From the NCBI RefSeq assembly GCF_029892095.1, contig NZ_JARZAE010000004.1, positions 4,898,001 through 4,962,000 on the forward strand: a DNA stretch of 64,000 bases, in the 5' to 3' direction. Below are positions 43,785 to 53,113 of the stretch, in pieces (position 1 is the first letter of the stretch; each line of letters opens with the position of its first letter). The position numbers and the translations under genes are program-made. The notes under the pieces are model-generated. The model saw nothing but the letters and a program-made list of their open reading frames with translations, was not told the origin of the DNA and ran no database searches. The DNA comes from Kitasatospora sp. MAP12-44 (lineage in GTDB: Bacteria > Actinomycetota > Actinomycetes > Streptomycetales > Streptomycetaceae).

Positions 43785-45680
43785 GTGAACTCTCTCATTC
43801 CGCTGCTCGTGGCGGCTCCGCTGGCAGGCGCTGTCCTGCTGCTGCTCGGCGGCCGCGCGTTGGACCGTTTCGGTCACTGGCTCGGCACGCTCGCGGCCGC
43901 GCTCTCGTTCGCCTTCGGGCTGGTGCTCTTCTTCTCCATGCTGGGCCGCAGTACTGCCCAACGCCCAGTCTCCGAGTACCTGTTCAGCTGGGTGCCGGTG
44001 AACGGCTTCCAGGCCGACGTGGCCTTCCAACTGGACCAGTTGTCGATCACCTTCGTGCTGCTGATCACCGGCGTCGGCACGTTGATCCACCTCTACTCGG
44101 TGGGGTACATGGCGCACGACGAGCGCCGGCGCCGCTTCTTCGGCTACCTCAACCTCTTCCTGGCCGCCATGCTGCTGCTGGTGCTGTCCAACAACTACCT
44201 TCTGCTGTACGTCGGTTGGGAGGGCGTCGGGCTCGCCTCGTACCTGCTGATCGGCTTCTGGCAGCACAAGCCGAGCGCCGCCACCGCCGCCAAGAAGGCC
44301 TTCCTGGTCAACCGGGTCGGCGACATGGGCCTCTCGATCGCCATCATGCTGATGTTCACCGAGTTCGGCAGCTTCGCCTTCACCCCGGTCTTCGGGGCGG
44401 CACCGCAGGCCAGCCAGGGCAAGCTGACGGCGATCGGCCTGATGCTGCTGCTGGCCGCCTGCGGCAAGTCGGCCCAGGTGCCGCTGCAGTCCTGGCTCGG
44501 TGACGCGATGGAGGGCCCGACCCCGGTCTCGGCCCTGATCCACGCGGCCACCATGGTCACCGCCGGCGTCTACCTGATCACCCGCTCCAGCGTGATCTTC
44601 AACCTCGCCCCCGACGCGCAGGTCACCGTGGTCTGCGTCGGTGCGGTGACGCTGCTCTTCGGTGCGATCGTCGGTAGCGCCAAGGACGACATCAAGAAGG
44701 CGTTGGCCGGCTCGACCATGTCGCAGATCGGCTACATGATCCTGGCGGCGGGCCTGGGCCCGATCGGCTACGTCTTCGCGATCATGCACCTGGTCACCCA
44801 CGGCTTCTTCAAGGCCGGGCTGTTCCTCGGCGCCGGGTCGGTCATGCACGGCATGGACGACGAGGTGAACATGCGTCACTACGGCGGCCTGCGCAAGTTC
44901 ATGCCGCTCACCTTCGTCACCTTCGGTCTCGGCTACCTGGCCATCATCGGGTTCCCGGGCCTGTCGGGCTTCTTCTCCAAGGACAAGATCATCGAGGCGG
45001 CCTTCGCCAAGGGCGGCACCGAGGGCTGGATCCTCGGCGTGGTCACCCTGATCGGCGCCGCGCTCACCGCGTTCTACATGACCCGGGTGATGATCCTGAC
45101 CTTCTTCGGCGAGAAGCGCTGGCAGCCGAACGACGAGGGCCACCAGCCGCACCCGCACGAGTCGCCGGCCGTCATGACGCTGCCGATGATCGTGCTGGCC
45201 TTCGGCTCGGTCTTCGCGGGCGCCCTGTTCGCCTTCAACAGCTCGTTCGTGCACTGGTTGGAGCCGGTCACCGGCTACTCCGAGGGCCACTCGCCGCTCT
45301 CCTCGCTGACGGTCACTCTGCTCACCATGGCCTGCATGCTGGCCGGCATCGGCTACTCCTACCTGGTGTACGGGCGCAGCCCGGTCCCGGTCACCGCGCC
45401 GGTGGGCTCGCTGCTCACCCGGGCGGCCCGCCGCGACCTGCTGCAGGACGACTTCAACCACGCCGTCCTGGTCCGCCCCGGCTCCGCGCTCGCGGCCGCG
45501 CTGGTCTACTTCGACAGCAAGGGCCTGGACGGCTTCGTCAACGGCCTGGCCGCGCTGATCGGCGGCATCTCCAGCCGCCTGCGGCGGGTGCAGAACGGCT
45601 ACGTCCGCAGTTACGCCCTCTCCATGTTCGGCGGCACGCTGGTGCTGGTCGCCTCCACTCTCCTGATGAGGTCGGTCTGA
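43785..45680 (+). CDS. nuoL: NADH-quinone oxidoreductase subunit L
   Basis: 631 aa from GTG 43785. A large antiporter-like membrane subunit; NNYLLLYVGWEGVGLASYLLIGFW, GKSAQVPLQSWLGDAMEGPTPVSALIHAATMVTAGVYLI and HLVTHGFFKAGLFLGAGSVMH hold the conserved Glu, Lys and His of the proton channel. The C-terminal lateral helix is present (SSRLRRVQNGYVRSYALSMFGGTLVLV). Its stop codon overlaps a 55-codon ORF inside the unusual spacer before nuoM. Confidence 0.96.
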   Translation: MNSLIPLLVAAPLAGAVLLLLGGRALDRFGHWLGTLAAALSFAFGLVLFFSMLGRSTAQRPVSEYLFSWVPVNGFQADVAFQLDQLSITFVLLITGVGTLIHLYSVGYMAHDERRRRFFGYLNLFLAAMLLLVLSNNYLLLYVGWEGVGLASYLLIGFWQHKPSAATAAKKAFLVNRVGDMGLSIAIMLMFTEFGSFAFTPVFGAAPQASQGKLTAIGLMLLLAACGKSAQVPLQSWLGDAMEGPTPVSALIHAATMVTAGVYLITRSSVIFNLAPDAQVTVVCVGAVTLLFGAIVGSAKDDIKKALAGSTMSQIGYMILAAGLGPIGYVFAIMHLVTHGFFKAGLFLGAGSVMHGMDDEVNMRHYGGLRKFMPLTFVTFGLGYLAIIGFPGLSGFFSKDKIIEAAFAKGGTEGWILGVVTLIGAALTAFYMTRVMILTFFGEKRWQPNDEGHQPHPHESPAVMTLPMIVLAFGSVFAGALFAFNSSFVHWLEPVTGYSEGHSPLSSLTVTLLTMACMLAGIGYSYLVYGRSPVPVTAPVGSLLTRAARRDLLQDDFNHAVLVRPGSALAAALVYFDSKGLDGFVNGLAALIGGISSRLRRVQNGYVRSYALSMFGGTLVLVASTLLMRSV

Positions 45681-45847
45681 TGACTGCCACTCGCCCGCTC
45701 GCCTCCGGGCCCTCTGACCCGGTGCCGACACTCCTCACTCCCACGCTCCCTCCTTCGTCGGCCGCTCGTCGTTCGTCGCTTTCGGCACCGGCGGGCCCTT
45801 CGGCTCGGGGCGGGTACCCCAAGACCCGTCGGGGGGGACGGCCATGA
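45680..45847 (+). CDS. 55-codon ORF bridging nuoL and nuoM
   Basis: ATG 45680 shares a base with the nuoL stop (TGATG) and its TGA overlaps the nuoM start as ATGA, so it fits both neighbours exactly. The product would be 55 aa, Pro/Ser/Arg-rich, beginning MTATRPLASGPSDPVP and ending TRRGGRP, with no membrane helix and little predicted structure. The codons are less biased toward G/C at third positions than nuo. It may only serve to keep ribosomes moving across an inserted repeat-rich spacer; a real peptide is less likely. Confidence 0.35.
   Translation: MTATRPLASGPSDPVPTLLTPTLPPSSAARRSSLSAPAGPSARGGYPKTRRGGRP
45707..45840. repeat. Inverted-repeat-rich spacer between nuoL and nuoM
   Basis: GGTGCCGA (45721-45728) and TCGGCACC (45782-45789) are inverted, flanked further out by GGGCCC at 45707-45712 and 45793-45798; between them lie TCGTCG-type short repeats. 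A second hairpin CGGGT...ACCCG follows near 45811-45830. All other nuo genes from B to N are spaced by fewer than 10 bases or overlap, so this 163-bp gap is exceptional. The region looks like a dispersed palindromic element of the REP/MITE kind; I recall similar GC-rich segments in other streptomycete genomes. Confidence 0.55.
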
Positions 45848-47460
45848 GCTACCTGCTGACGGCCACCTGCGCCGTCCCGGCGGCCGGTGCGATCCTGACC
45901 GCCGCGCTGCCCGCCGGCTCCACCGAGGCCCGCCGGCGGACCACCAAGCTCACCGCGATCACCATCTCCGCGGCGACCCTGGTGCTCACCGCGCTGGTCG
46001 CCGCCCGCTTCAAGCCGGGCGGCGCGCGCTACCAGCTCACCGAGTCCTACAGCTGGATCCGCTCGTTCGGGATCAGCTTCTCGCTCGGCGTGGACGGCAT
46101 CGGCGCGGTGCTGGTGCTGCTCACCGCCGTGCTGGTCCCGATCGTGATGCTGGCCTCCTGGCACGACGCCGATCCGGCGCCGGCCCCCGAGGGTACGTTC
46201 GAGAACCGCCGCCGTACCCAGGGCTTCTTCGCGCTGATCCTGGCGGTCGAGGCGATGGTGATCGTCTCCTTCCTGGCCACCGACGTCTTCCTCTTCTACG
46301 TCTTCTTCGAAGCCATGCTGATCCCGATGTACTTCCTCATCGGCGGCTTCGGCGACAAGGCCGGCGGGCCCGAGGCGGCGCGCCAACGGTCGTACGCGGC
46401 CGTCAAGTTCCTGCTCTACAACCTGCTCGGCGGCCTGGTCATGCTGGCCGCCGTGATCGGCCTGTACGTGATCGCGCAGCAGCAGGGGCAGGCCACCTTC
46501 GACCTGCAGTCGCTCACCTCCGCCATCGCGAGCGGCAAGCTGGTGATCGACCCGACCGCGCAGCGGGCGCTCTTCCTGGGCTTCTTCTTCGCCTTCGCGG
46601 TGAAGGCCCCGCTCTGGCCGCTGCACACCTGGCTGCCGAACGCGATGGGCGAGTCGACCGCCGGAACGGCCGTACTGATCACCGCGGTTGTCGACAAGGT
46701 CGGCACCTTCGCGATGCTCCGCTTCTGCCTGGGCCTGTTCCCGCAGGCCTCGAAGTTCTTCGCCCCGGCGATCCTGGTGCTCTCGCTGATCGGGATCGTC
46801 TACGGCGCGCTGCTGGCGGTCGGCCAGAAGGACATCAAGCGGCTGATCGCCTACGCGTCGATCTCGCACTTCGGCTTCATCATCATGGGCATCTTCGCGA
46901 TGACCAGCCAGGGCCAGAGCGGCGCCACCCTCTACATGGTCAACCACGGCATCTCGACGGCCGCGTGGCTGCTGGTGGCCGGCTTCCTGATCTCGCGGCG
47001 CGGCTCGCGTCTGATCGCCGACTACGGCGGCGTGCAGAAGGTCGCCCCGGTGCTGGCCGGCACCTTCCTGATCGGCGGTCTGGCCACCCTGTCGCTGCCC
47101 GGACTCGCCCCGTTCGTCAGCGAGTTCCTGGTCCTGGTCGGCACCTTCAGCCGCTACCCGGTGATCGGCATCATCGCGACCTTCGGCATCGTGCTGGCCG
47201 CGCTGTACGCGCTGGTGCTCTACCAGCGCACCATGACCGGCCCGGTGCGCGACGGCGTGCGCGGCATGGCCGACCTCAAGGTCCGCGAACTCGCGGTGGT
47301 GGCACCGCTGGTGGCGCTGACCGTGTTCCTCGGCGTCTACCCGAAGCCGCTCACCGACCTGGTGAACCCGGCCGTCAACGACACCCTCGCCCAGGTCCAC
47401 CGGACCGACCCGGCCCCGGTCCACCCGGTGGCCGACCCCGCAGGAGGTGAACAGAAGTGA
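45844..47460 (+). CDS. nuoM: NADH-quinone oxidoreductase subunit M
   Basis: 538 aa from ATG 45844 (GGGGGGGACGG upstream). An antiporter-like subunit: FFEAMLIPMYFLIGGFGDK with the essential Glu, FFAFAVKAPLWPLHTWLPNAMGESTAGTAVLITAVVDKVGTFAMLRF, and QKDIKRLIAYASISHFGFIIMGI. The three channel residues are in place. Its stop overlaps the nuoN GTG. Confidence 0.96.
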   Translation: MSYLLTATCAVPAAGAILTAALPAGSTEARRRTTKLTAITISAATLVLTALVAARFKPGGARYQLTESYSWIRSFGISFSLGVDGIGAVLVLLTAVLVPIVMLASWHDADPAPAPEGTFENRRRTQGFFALILAVEAMVIVSFLATDVFLFYVFFEAMLIPMYFLIGGFGDKAGGPEAARQRSYAAVKFLLYNLLGGLVMLAAVIGLYVIAQQQGQATFDLQSLTSAIASGKLVIDPTAQRALFLGFFFAFAVKAPLWPLHTWLPNAMGESTAGTAVLITAVVDKVGTFAMLRFCLGLFPQASKFFAPAILVLSLIGIVYGALLAVGQKDIKRLIAYASISHFGFIIMGIFAMTSQGQSGATLYMVNHGISTAAWLLVAGFLISRRGSRLIADYGGVQKVAPVLAGTFLIGGLATLSLPGLAPFVSEFLVLVGTFSRYPVIGIIATFGIVLAALYALVLYQRTMTGPVRDGVRGMADLKVRELAVVAPLVALTVFLGVYPKPLTDLVNPAVNDTLAQVHRTDPAPVHPVADPAGGEQK

Positions 47461-49100
47461 GCGCTGTCCACAGCCTGTGGATCCAAGCTGCCGGTGCCAA
47501 CACCCCGAGCATCCCGGCTCCCAAGATCGAGTACAGCCAGCTGTCCCCGATGCTGATCGTCTTCGGCGCGGCCGTGGTCGGCGTCCTGGTCGAGGCCTTC
47601 GTGCCCCGCCGGGCCCGCTACCGCGTGCAGGTGGCGCTGGCCCTGATCGGCCTGATCGGCTCCTTCACCGCCGTGGTGGTGCTCGCCGCCAGCGGCTACG
47701 GCACCACCAAGAGCGGCCTGCTCGCGATGGGTTCGGTCGCCCTGGACGGCCCGGCACTCTTCCTGCAGGGCGTGATCCTGCTGGCCGCCGTGGTCTCGGT
47801 GCTGATGTACGCCGAGCGCCGGCTCGACCCGCGGGTCGAGGGCGTCGCCTCGGACGCCTTCACCGCGCAGGGCTCCGCCACCCCCGGCGGCGAGCAGGAG
47901 CGGCAGGCCACCAGGGCGGGCTTCGCCAGCACCGAGGTCTACCCGCTGACCCTGTTCGCGGTCGGCGGCATGCTGCTCTTCCCGGCGGCCAACGACCTGC
48001 TGACGATGTTCGTGGCGCTGGAGGTCTTCTCGCTCCCGCTCTACCTGCTCTGCGCGCTGGCCCGCCGCCGGCGGCTGCTCTCCCAGGAGGCGGCGGTCAA
48101 GTACTTCCTGCTGGGCTCGTTCGCCTCGGCGTTCTTCCTCTTCGGCACCGCCCTGCTGTACGGCTACGCGGGCACCGTGCGGCTGCCGGAGATCGCCGAT
48201 GTGATCTCCGGTGTCGCGCCGATGACCCCGGCGCTGGCGAACTCCACCCAGAACGACGCGCTGCTGCTGATCGGCCTGGCGATGCTCGGGGTCGGCCTGC
48301 TCTTCAAGGTCGGCGCCGTCCCGTTCCACTCCTGGACCCCGGACGTCTACCAGGGCGCGCCGACGCCGGTCACCGGTTTCATGGCCGCCGCCACCAAGGT
48401 CGCCGCCTTCGGCGCCCTGCTCCGGCTCTTCTACGTGGCCTTCCCCGGACTGCGGTGGGACTGGCGGCCGGTCATGTGGGGCGTGGCGATCCTCACCATG
48501 GTGGTCGGCGCGGTCCTGGCCGTCACTCAGCAGGACGTCAAGCGCCTGCTCGCGTACTCGTCGATCGCGCACGCGGGCTTCATCCTGACCGGCGTGATCG
48601 CCACCAACCGGCAGGGCCTGGGCGCGGTGCTCTTCTATCTGCTGTCGTACTCCTTCGTCACCCTCGGCGCCTTCGCGGTGGTGACCCTGGTGCGCGACTC
48701 CAAGGGCGAGGCCACCCACCTGTCCAGCTGGGCGGGGCTCGGCCGGCGCTCGCCGCTGGTCGCGGCGGTCTTCGCGCTCTTCCTGCTGGCCTTCGCCGGT
48801 ATCCCGTTGACCAGCGGCTTCACCGGGAAGTTCGCGGTCTTCCAGGCCGCGGCGGCGGGCGGGGCGACGCCGCTGGTGATCGTCGGTGTGCTGAGCTCGG
48901 CGGTCGCCGCGTTCTTCTACATCAGGGTGATCGTGCTGATGTTCTTCTCGGACCCGCAGCCGGGTGGTCCCGCGGTCGCGGTGCCGAGCGTCTTCACCGG
49001 CACCGCCATCGGCTTCGGGGTGCTGGTGACGGTGGTTCTGGGTGTGCTCCCGCAGTACTTCCTGGACCTGGCGTCCAAAGCCTCGATGTTCGTACGGTAG
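47457..49100 (+). CDS. nuoN: NADH-quinone oxidoreductase subunit N
   Basis: 547 aa from GTG 47457 (GTGA overlap). The last antiporter-like subunit, with ALEVFSLPLYLLCALARR, LLFKVGAVPFHSWTPDVYQGAPTPVTGFMAAATKVAAFGALLRLFY and QQDVKRLLAYSSIAHAGFILTG. A Glu/Gly/Arg-rich insert (about 120-155) after the fourth helix is typical of actinobacterial NuoN. A hairpin terminator follows, closing the operon. Confidence 0.96.
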   Translation: MSAVHSLWIQAAGANTPSIPAPKIEYSQLSPMLIVFGAAVVGVLVEAFVPRRARYRVQVALALIGLIGSFTAVVVLAASGYGTTKSGLLAMGSVALDGPALFLQGVILLAAVVSVLMYAERRLDPRVEGVASDAFTAQGSATPGGEQERQATRAGFASTEVYPLTLFAVGGMLLFPAANDLLTMFVALEVFSLPLYLLCALARRRRLLSQEAAVKYFLLGSFASAFFLFGTALLYGYAGTVRLPEIADVISGVAPMTPALANSTQNDALLLIGLAMLGVGLLFKVGAVPFHSWTPDVYQGAPTPVTGFMAAATKVAAFGALLRLFYVAFPGLRWDWRPVMWGVAILTMVVGAVLAVTQQDVKRLLAYSSIAHAGFILTGVIATNRQGLGAVLFYLLSYSFVTLGAFAVVTLVRDSKGEATHLSSWAGLGRRSPLVAAVFALFLLAFAGIPLTSGFTGKFAVFQAAAAGGATPLVIVGVLSSAVAAFFYIRVIVLMFFSDPQPGGPAVAVPSVFTGTAIGFGVLVTVVLGVLPQYFLDLASKASMFVR

Positions 49101-49112
49101 TTCAGTTGTACC

Positions 49113-49150
49113 GGTCCGGGTCGGGGGTCATGAGCCCACCGACCCGGACC
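49113..49150 (+). terminator. Terminator of the nuo operon
   Basis: GGTCCGGGTCGG (49113-49124) pairs perfectly with CCGACCCGGACC (49139-49150); an inner GGG/CCC pair shortens the loop. It begins 12 bases after the nuoN stop. Confidence 0.8.
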
Positions 49151-49278
49151 CGCTCGTGACCCCCGTACCCGCACGCCCGTGCAGTGATCCACTCCCGACC
49201 GGATACGCTGCTGGGATATGGCAGCGGCGGGCATCAGGGACCGGACCGCATGATCGACCGGCGACAGGAGTGGTCTTC

Positions 49279-50289
49279 GTGACCGTCGTGGGACCCTTCG
49301 GGCTCAGCGTGCAGGACCGCGATCTGACCCGGGACGTCCAGGTCGGGATGGACGCGGTGGAGGTCGCCCTCGCGGAGACCGTGAAGAGCGACGTCCCGTT
49401 CATCACCATCACCGCCAGCCACCTCCTGGAGGCCGGCGGCAAGCGCTTCCGTCCGCTGCTCGTGATGCTGGGCGCCCAGTTCGGCGACCCGTACGCGCCG
49501 GGCGTGGTCCCCGCGGCCGTGGTCGTCGAGCTGACCCACATGGCCACCCTCTACCACGACGACGTGATGGACGAGGCGCCGGTGCGCCGCGGCGCGGCCA
49601 CCGCCAACGCCCGCTGGGACAACTCGGTGGCCATCCTCACCGGCGACTTCCTCTTCTCGCGCGCCTCCCAGGTGCTGTCCGACCTCGGCCCCGAGGCCGT
49701 GCGGATCCAGGCCGACGCCTTCGAGCGGCTGGTCACCGGTCAGATCCTGGAGACCGCCGGGCCGCGCCCGGGCGACGACCAGCTGCAGCACTACCTCGAC
49801 GTGATCGCGGGCAAGACCGGCTCGCTGGTCGCCGTCTCCTGCCGCTTCGGCGCGCTGATGTCCGGCGCCGAGGAGTGGGTGGTCGAGATCCTCACCCAGT
49901 ACGGCGAGCGGATGGGCACCGCCTTCCAGTTGGCCGACGACGTGCTGGACATCGCCAGCGACGGCCACGAGTCCGGCAAGACCCCCGGTACCGACCTGCG
50001 CGAGGGTGTCCCCACGCTGCCCGTCCTGCTGCTCCAGTCGATGCCGGTGGACGAGAGCGACCCCGAGGACGCCCGGCTGCGCGAGCTGCTGCAGCTCGAT
50101 CTGACCGACGATCAGCTGCACGCCGAGGCACTGCGCCTGCTGCGCCGTCACCCGGCGCTGGAGCGGGCCCGCCGGGAGACCCTGCGCTACGCCGAGGAGG
50201 CCCGCGCCCTGCTGGTCCCGCTGCCCGAGTGCCCGGCCAAGGCCGCCCTGCAGGGTCTCTGCGACGCGGTGGCGATCCGTACCATGTGA
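49279..50289 (+). CDS. Long-chain trans-polyprenyl diphosphate synthase (menaquinone tail)
   Basis: 336 aa from GTG 49279, 8 bases after ACAGGAG. The two aspartate-rich motifs are DDVMD (94-98) and DDVLD (220-224), which bind the allylic diphosphate via magnesium; GGKRFRPLLVML and AFQLADDVLDIASDGHESGKTPGTDLREG are family signatures. The residues just before the first DDxxD are THMATLYH, small side chains consistent with a long product. Location after nuoN and near the mqn genes suggests it makes the side chain of menaquinone (nonaprenyl in streptomycetes). From memory it corresponds to SCO4583. Confidence 0.9.
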   Translation: MTVVGPFGLSVQDRDLTRDVQVGMDAVEVALAETVKSDVPFITITASHLLEAGGKRFRPLLVMLGAQFGDPYAPGVVPAAVVVELTHMATLYHDDVMDEAPVRRGAATANARWDNSVAILTGDFLFSRASQVLSDLGPEAVRIQADAFERLVTGQILETAGPRPGDDQLQHYLDVIAGKTGSLVAVSCRFGALMSGAEEWVVEILTQYGERMGTAFQLADDVLDIASDGHESGKTPGTDLREGVPTLPVLLLQSMPVDESDPEDARLRELLQLDLTDDQLHAEALRLLRRHPALERARRETLRYAEEARALLVPLPECPAKAALQGLCDAVAIRTM

Positions 50290-50324
50290 GCTCCAGCTCG
50301 CCACACGCCCGGGGGAAGACCATC

Positions 50325-50987
50325 ATGCTGCGCGTCGTCATCGCCGAGGACTCCGTCCTGCTCCGCGAGGGGCTGACCAGGCTCCTCACCGACCGCGGCC
50401 TTGAGGTGGTGGCGGGGGTCGGCGACGGCGAGGAACTGCTGCGCACCGTCCACGAGCTGTCCACCTCGCAGGGCCTGCCGGACGTGGTGGTGGCGGACGT
50501 CCGGATGCCGCCCACGCACACCGACGAGGGCGTGCGCGCCTGCGTCACCCTGCGCGGTCTCTACCCGACGCTCGGCGTCCTGGTGCTCTCGCAGTACGTC
50601 GAGCAGGAGTACGCCAGCGAGCTGCTGGCCGGCTCCACCCGGGGCATCGGCTACCTGCTCAAGGACCGGGTCGCCGAGGTGCGCGAGTTCGTCGACGCGG
50701 TGGTCCGGGTGGCCGGCGGCGGTACCGCGCTGGACCCGGAGGTGGTGCAGCAGCTGCTGATCCGCAGCCGCCGCAGCGACGTGCTGACCGGGCTGACGCC
50801 GCGCGAGCGCGAGGTGCTCGCCCTGATGGCCGAGGGCCGTACCAATGCGGCGGTGGCCAAGCAGCTGGTCGTCTCGGACGGCGCGGTGGAGAAGCACGTC
50901 AGCAATATCTTCCTCAAACTCGGCCTGGCCCAGAGCCCCGAGGACCACCGCCGGGTGCTGGCCGTGCTGCGTTATCTCAACTCGTGA
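50325..50987 (+). CDS. NarL/FixJ-type response regulator
   Basis: 220 aa from ATG 50325. The receiver domain has E8-D9 in its acidic pocket and the phospho-accepting D58 in VVVADVRMPP, with Lys in YLLKDRV. The LuxR-type helix-turn-helix is LTPREREVLALMAEGRTNAAVAKQLVVSDGAVEKHVSNIFLKLGL. No histidine kinase is within reach on either side, so it is an orphan in this window. It lies 35 bases after the polyprenyl synthase and is probably co-transcribed with it. Confidence 0.9.
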   Translation: MLRVVIAEDSVLLREGLTRLLTDRGLEVVAGVGDGEELLRTVHELSTSQGLPDVVVADVRMPPTHTDEGVRACVTLRGLYPTLGVLVLSQYVEQEYASELLAGSTRGIGYLLKDRVAEVREFVDAVVRVAGGGTALDPEVVQQLLIRSRRSDVLTGLTPREREVLALMAEGRTNAAVAKQLVVSDGAVEKHVSNIFLKLGLAQSPEDHRRVLAVLRYLNS

Positions 50988-51163
50988 ACCTCCTTTCCAG
51001 TCATTGGACGGCGGGAAGACGGCGGGAATTAGCCACCCCTCCGGGGTTGCTCTAGTTACCGCCTAGGGATTCACCATCCGCATAGGATGCGATCAGTGCA
51101 CCAGGCGGACGGGGGCACACGGCTCACGCCCGCGGCTGGTACCCCTGAGGGAGGTCCGCGGCA

Positions 51164-53113
51164 GTGACCAGCGAGGTCGATCAGGTAAAGGCAGTGGACG
51201 ACGGATCGGACGGGCCGTTGGGGCTGTCCGGGCCGGACGGTCCTAGACGGGCCAAGCCGATCCGGCGGCTCGACCGGGTGATCATCCGCTTCGCCGGGGA
51301 CTCCGGTGACGGCATGCAACTGACCGGCGATCGCTTCACCTCGGAGACCGCCTCCTTCGGAAACGATCTTTCCACGCTGCCCAACTTCCCCGCCGAGATC
51401 AGGGCCCCCGCCGGCACGCTGCCCGGTGTGTCGAGTTTCCAGCTGCATTTCGCCGACCACGACATCCTCACGCCGGGTGACGCTCCGAATGTGCTGGTGG
51501 CGATGAATCCGGCGGCCCTGAAGGCCAATCTGCCGGATCTTCCGCGCGGCGCGGAGATCATCGTCAATACCGACGAATTCACCAAGCGCGCATTCACCAA
51601 GGTCGGCTACGCGGCCGACCCGCTCTCCGACGGGTCCCTGGAGGCGTACCGCCTGCACAAGGTGCCGCTGACCGCGCTGACCCTGGAGGCCCTCAAGGAG
51701 AGCGGGCTGGCCCGCAAGGACGCCGAGCGGGCCAAGAACATGTTCGCGCTGGGTCTGCTCTCCTGGATGTACCACCGGCCCACCCACGGCACCGAGGGCT
51801 TCCTGCGGCAGAAGTTCGCCAAGAAGCCGCTGATCGCCGAGGCCAACATCCGGGCCTTCCGCGCGGGCTGGAACTTCGGCGAGACCACCGAGGACTTCGC
51901 GGTCTCCTACGAGATCCCGCCGGCCAAGCTCCCGCCCGGCCGCTACCGCAACATCTCCGGCAATCTGGCGCTGTCCTACGGCCTGATCGCCGCCTCCCAG
52001 CGCTCCGGGCTGCCGCTCTTCCTCGGCTCCTACCCGATCACGCCGGCCTCGGACATCCTGCACGAGCTGTCCAAGCACAAGAACTTCGGCGTGCGGACCT
52101 TCCAGGCCGAGGACGAGATCGCCGGTGTGGGCGCCGCCCTGGGCGCGGCGTTCGGCGGCGCGCTGGGCGTGACCACCACCTCCGGGCCTGGCGTGGCGCT
52201 GAAGTCGGAGACCATCGGGCTCGCCGTCTCGCTCGAACTGCCGCTGCTGGTGGTGGACATCCAGCGCGGCGGCCCCTCCACCGGGCTGCCGACCAAGACC
52301 GAGCAGGCTGACCTGCTGCAGGCGATGTTCGGCCGCAACGGCGAGGCGCCGGTGCCGATCGTCGCTCCCGCCACCGCCGCCGAGTGCTTCACCGCGGCGG
52401 TGGAGGCGGCCCGGATCGCGGTCACCTACCGCACCCCGGTGCTGCTGCTCTCGGACGGCTACCTGGCCAACGGCTCGGAGCCCTGGCTGATCCCCGACGT
52501 CGACCAACTGCCGGAGATCAAGCCGGGGTTCGCCACCGAGCCGAACGCCCCCGACGGCTCGTTCTGGCCGTACCTGCGCGATCCGCAGACGCTGGCCCGC
52601 CCCTGGGCGGTGCCCGGCACGCCCGGCCTCGAACACCGGATCGGCGGCATCGAGAAGCAGGACGGCAACGGCAACATCTCCTACGACCCGGCCAACCACG
52701 ACCTGATGGTCCGCACCCGGCAGGCCAAGATCGACGGCATCGACGTCCCGCCGATCGTGGTCGACGACCCGCAGGGGAGGGCGCGGGTGCTGGTGCTGGG
52801 GTGGGGGTCGACGTACGGGCCGATCGCCGCCGCGGTGCGCAGGCTGCGCGCCGACGGCGCCGACATCGCCCAGGCGCACCTGCGTCACCTCAACCCGTTC
52901 CCCGCCAACCTCGGTGCGGTGCTGAGGAGTTACGAGCGGGTGATCGTCCCCGAGATGAACCTGGGCCAGCTCGCCATGCTGCTGCGCGCCAAGTACCTGG
53001 TGGATGCCCAGTCCTACAACCAGGTCCGCGGACTGCCCTTCAAGGCAGCTCAGTTGGCCGATGTCCTGTGGGCCGCGATCGGCACCCTGGAAGGGAGCGA
53101 CGACCATGAGTGA
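51164..53113 (+). CDS. korA: 2-oxoacid:ferredoxin oxidoreductase, alpha (gamma-alpha fused) subunit
   Basis: 649 aa from GTG 51164, with GAGGGAGG upstream. The N-terminal gamma domain (IIRFAGDSGDGMQLTGDRFTSETAS) is fused to the alpha/pyrimidine domain (GNLALSYGLIAASQRSGLPLFLGSYPITPASDILHELS and ALGAAFGGALGVTTTSGPGVALKSE). With the next gene it forms an enzyme that decarboxylates 2-oxoglutarate or another 2-oxoacid to the acyl-CoA, reducing ferredoxin. Its stop overlaps the korB start by 8 bases (ATGAGTGA). Confidence 0.92.
   Translation: MTSEVDQVKAVDDGSDGPLGLSGPDGPRRAKPIRRLDRVIIRFAGDSGDGMQLTGDRFTSETASFGNDLSTLPNFPAEIRAPAGTLPGVSSFQLHFADHDILTPGDAPNVLVAMNPAALKANLPDLPRGAEIIVNTDEFTKRAFTKVGYAADPLSDGSLEAYRLHKVPLTALTLEALKESGLARKDAERAKNMFALGLLSWMYHRPTHGTEGFLRQKFAKKPLIAEANIRAFRAGWNFGETTEDFAVSYEIPPAKLPPGRYRNISGNLALSYGLIAASQRSGLPLFLGSYPITPASDILHELSKHKNFGVRTFQAEDEIAGVGAALGAAFGGALGVTTTSGPGVALKSETIGLAVSLELPLLVVDIQRGGPSTGLPTKTEQADLLQAMFGRNGEAPVPIVAPATAAECFTAAVEAARIAVTYRTPVLLLSDGYLANGSEPWLIPDVDQLPEIKPGFATEPNAPDGSFWPYLRDPQTLARPWAVPGTPGLEHRIGGIEKQDGNGNISYDPANHDLMVRTRQAKIDGIDVPPIVVDDPQGRARVLVLGWGSTYGPIAAAVRRLRADGADIAQAHLRHLNPFPANLGAVLRSYERVIVPEMNLGQLAMLLRAKYLVDAQSYNQVRGLPFKAAQLADVLWAAIGTLEGSDDHE

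Noticed and set aside
42819..45731. 970-codon open frame antisense to nuoJ-nuoL
   Set aside because: Its product is repetitive His/Gln/Arg/Asp-rich sequence with no domain, the expected mirror of membrane-protein genes.
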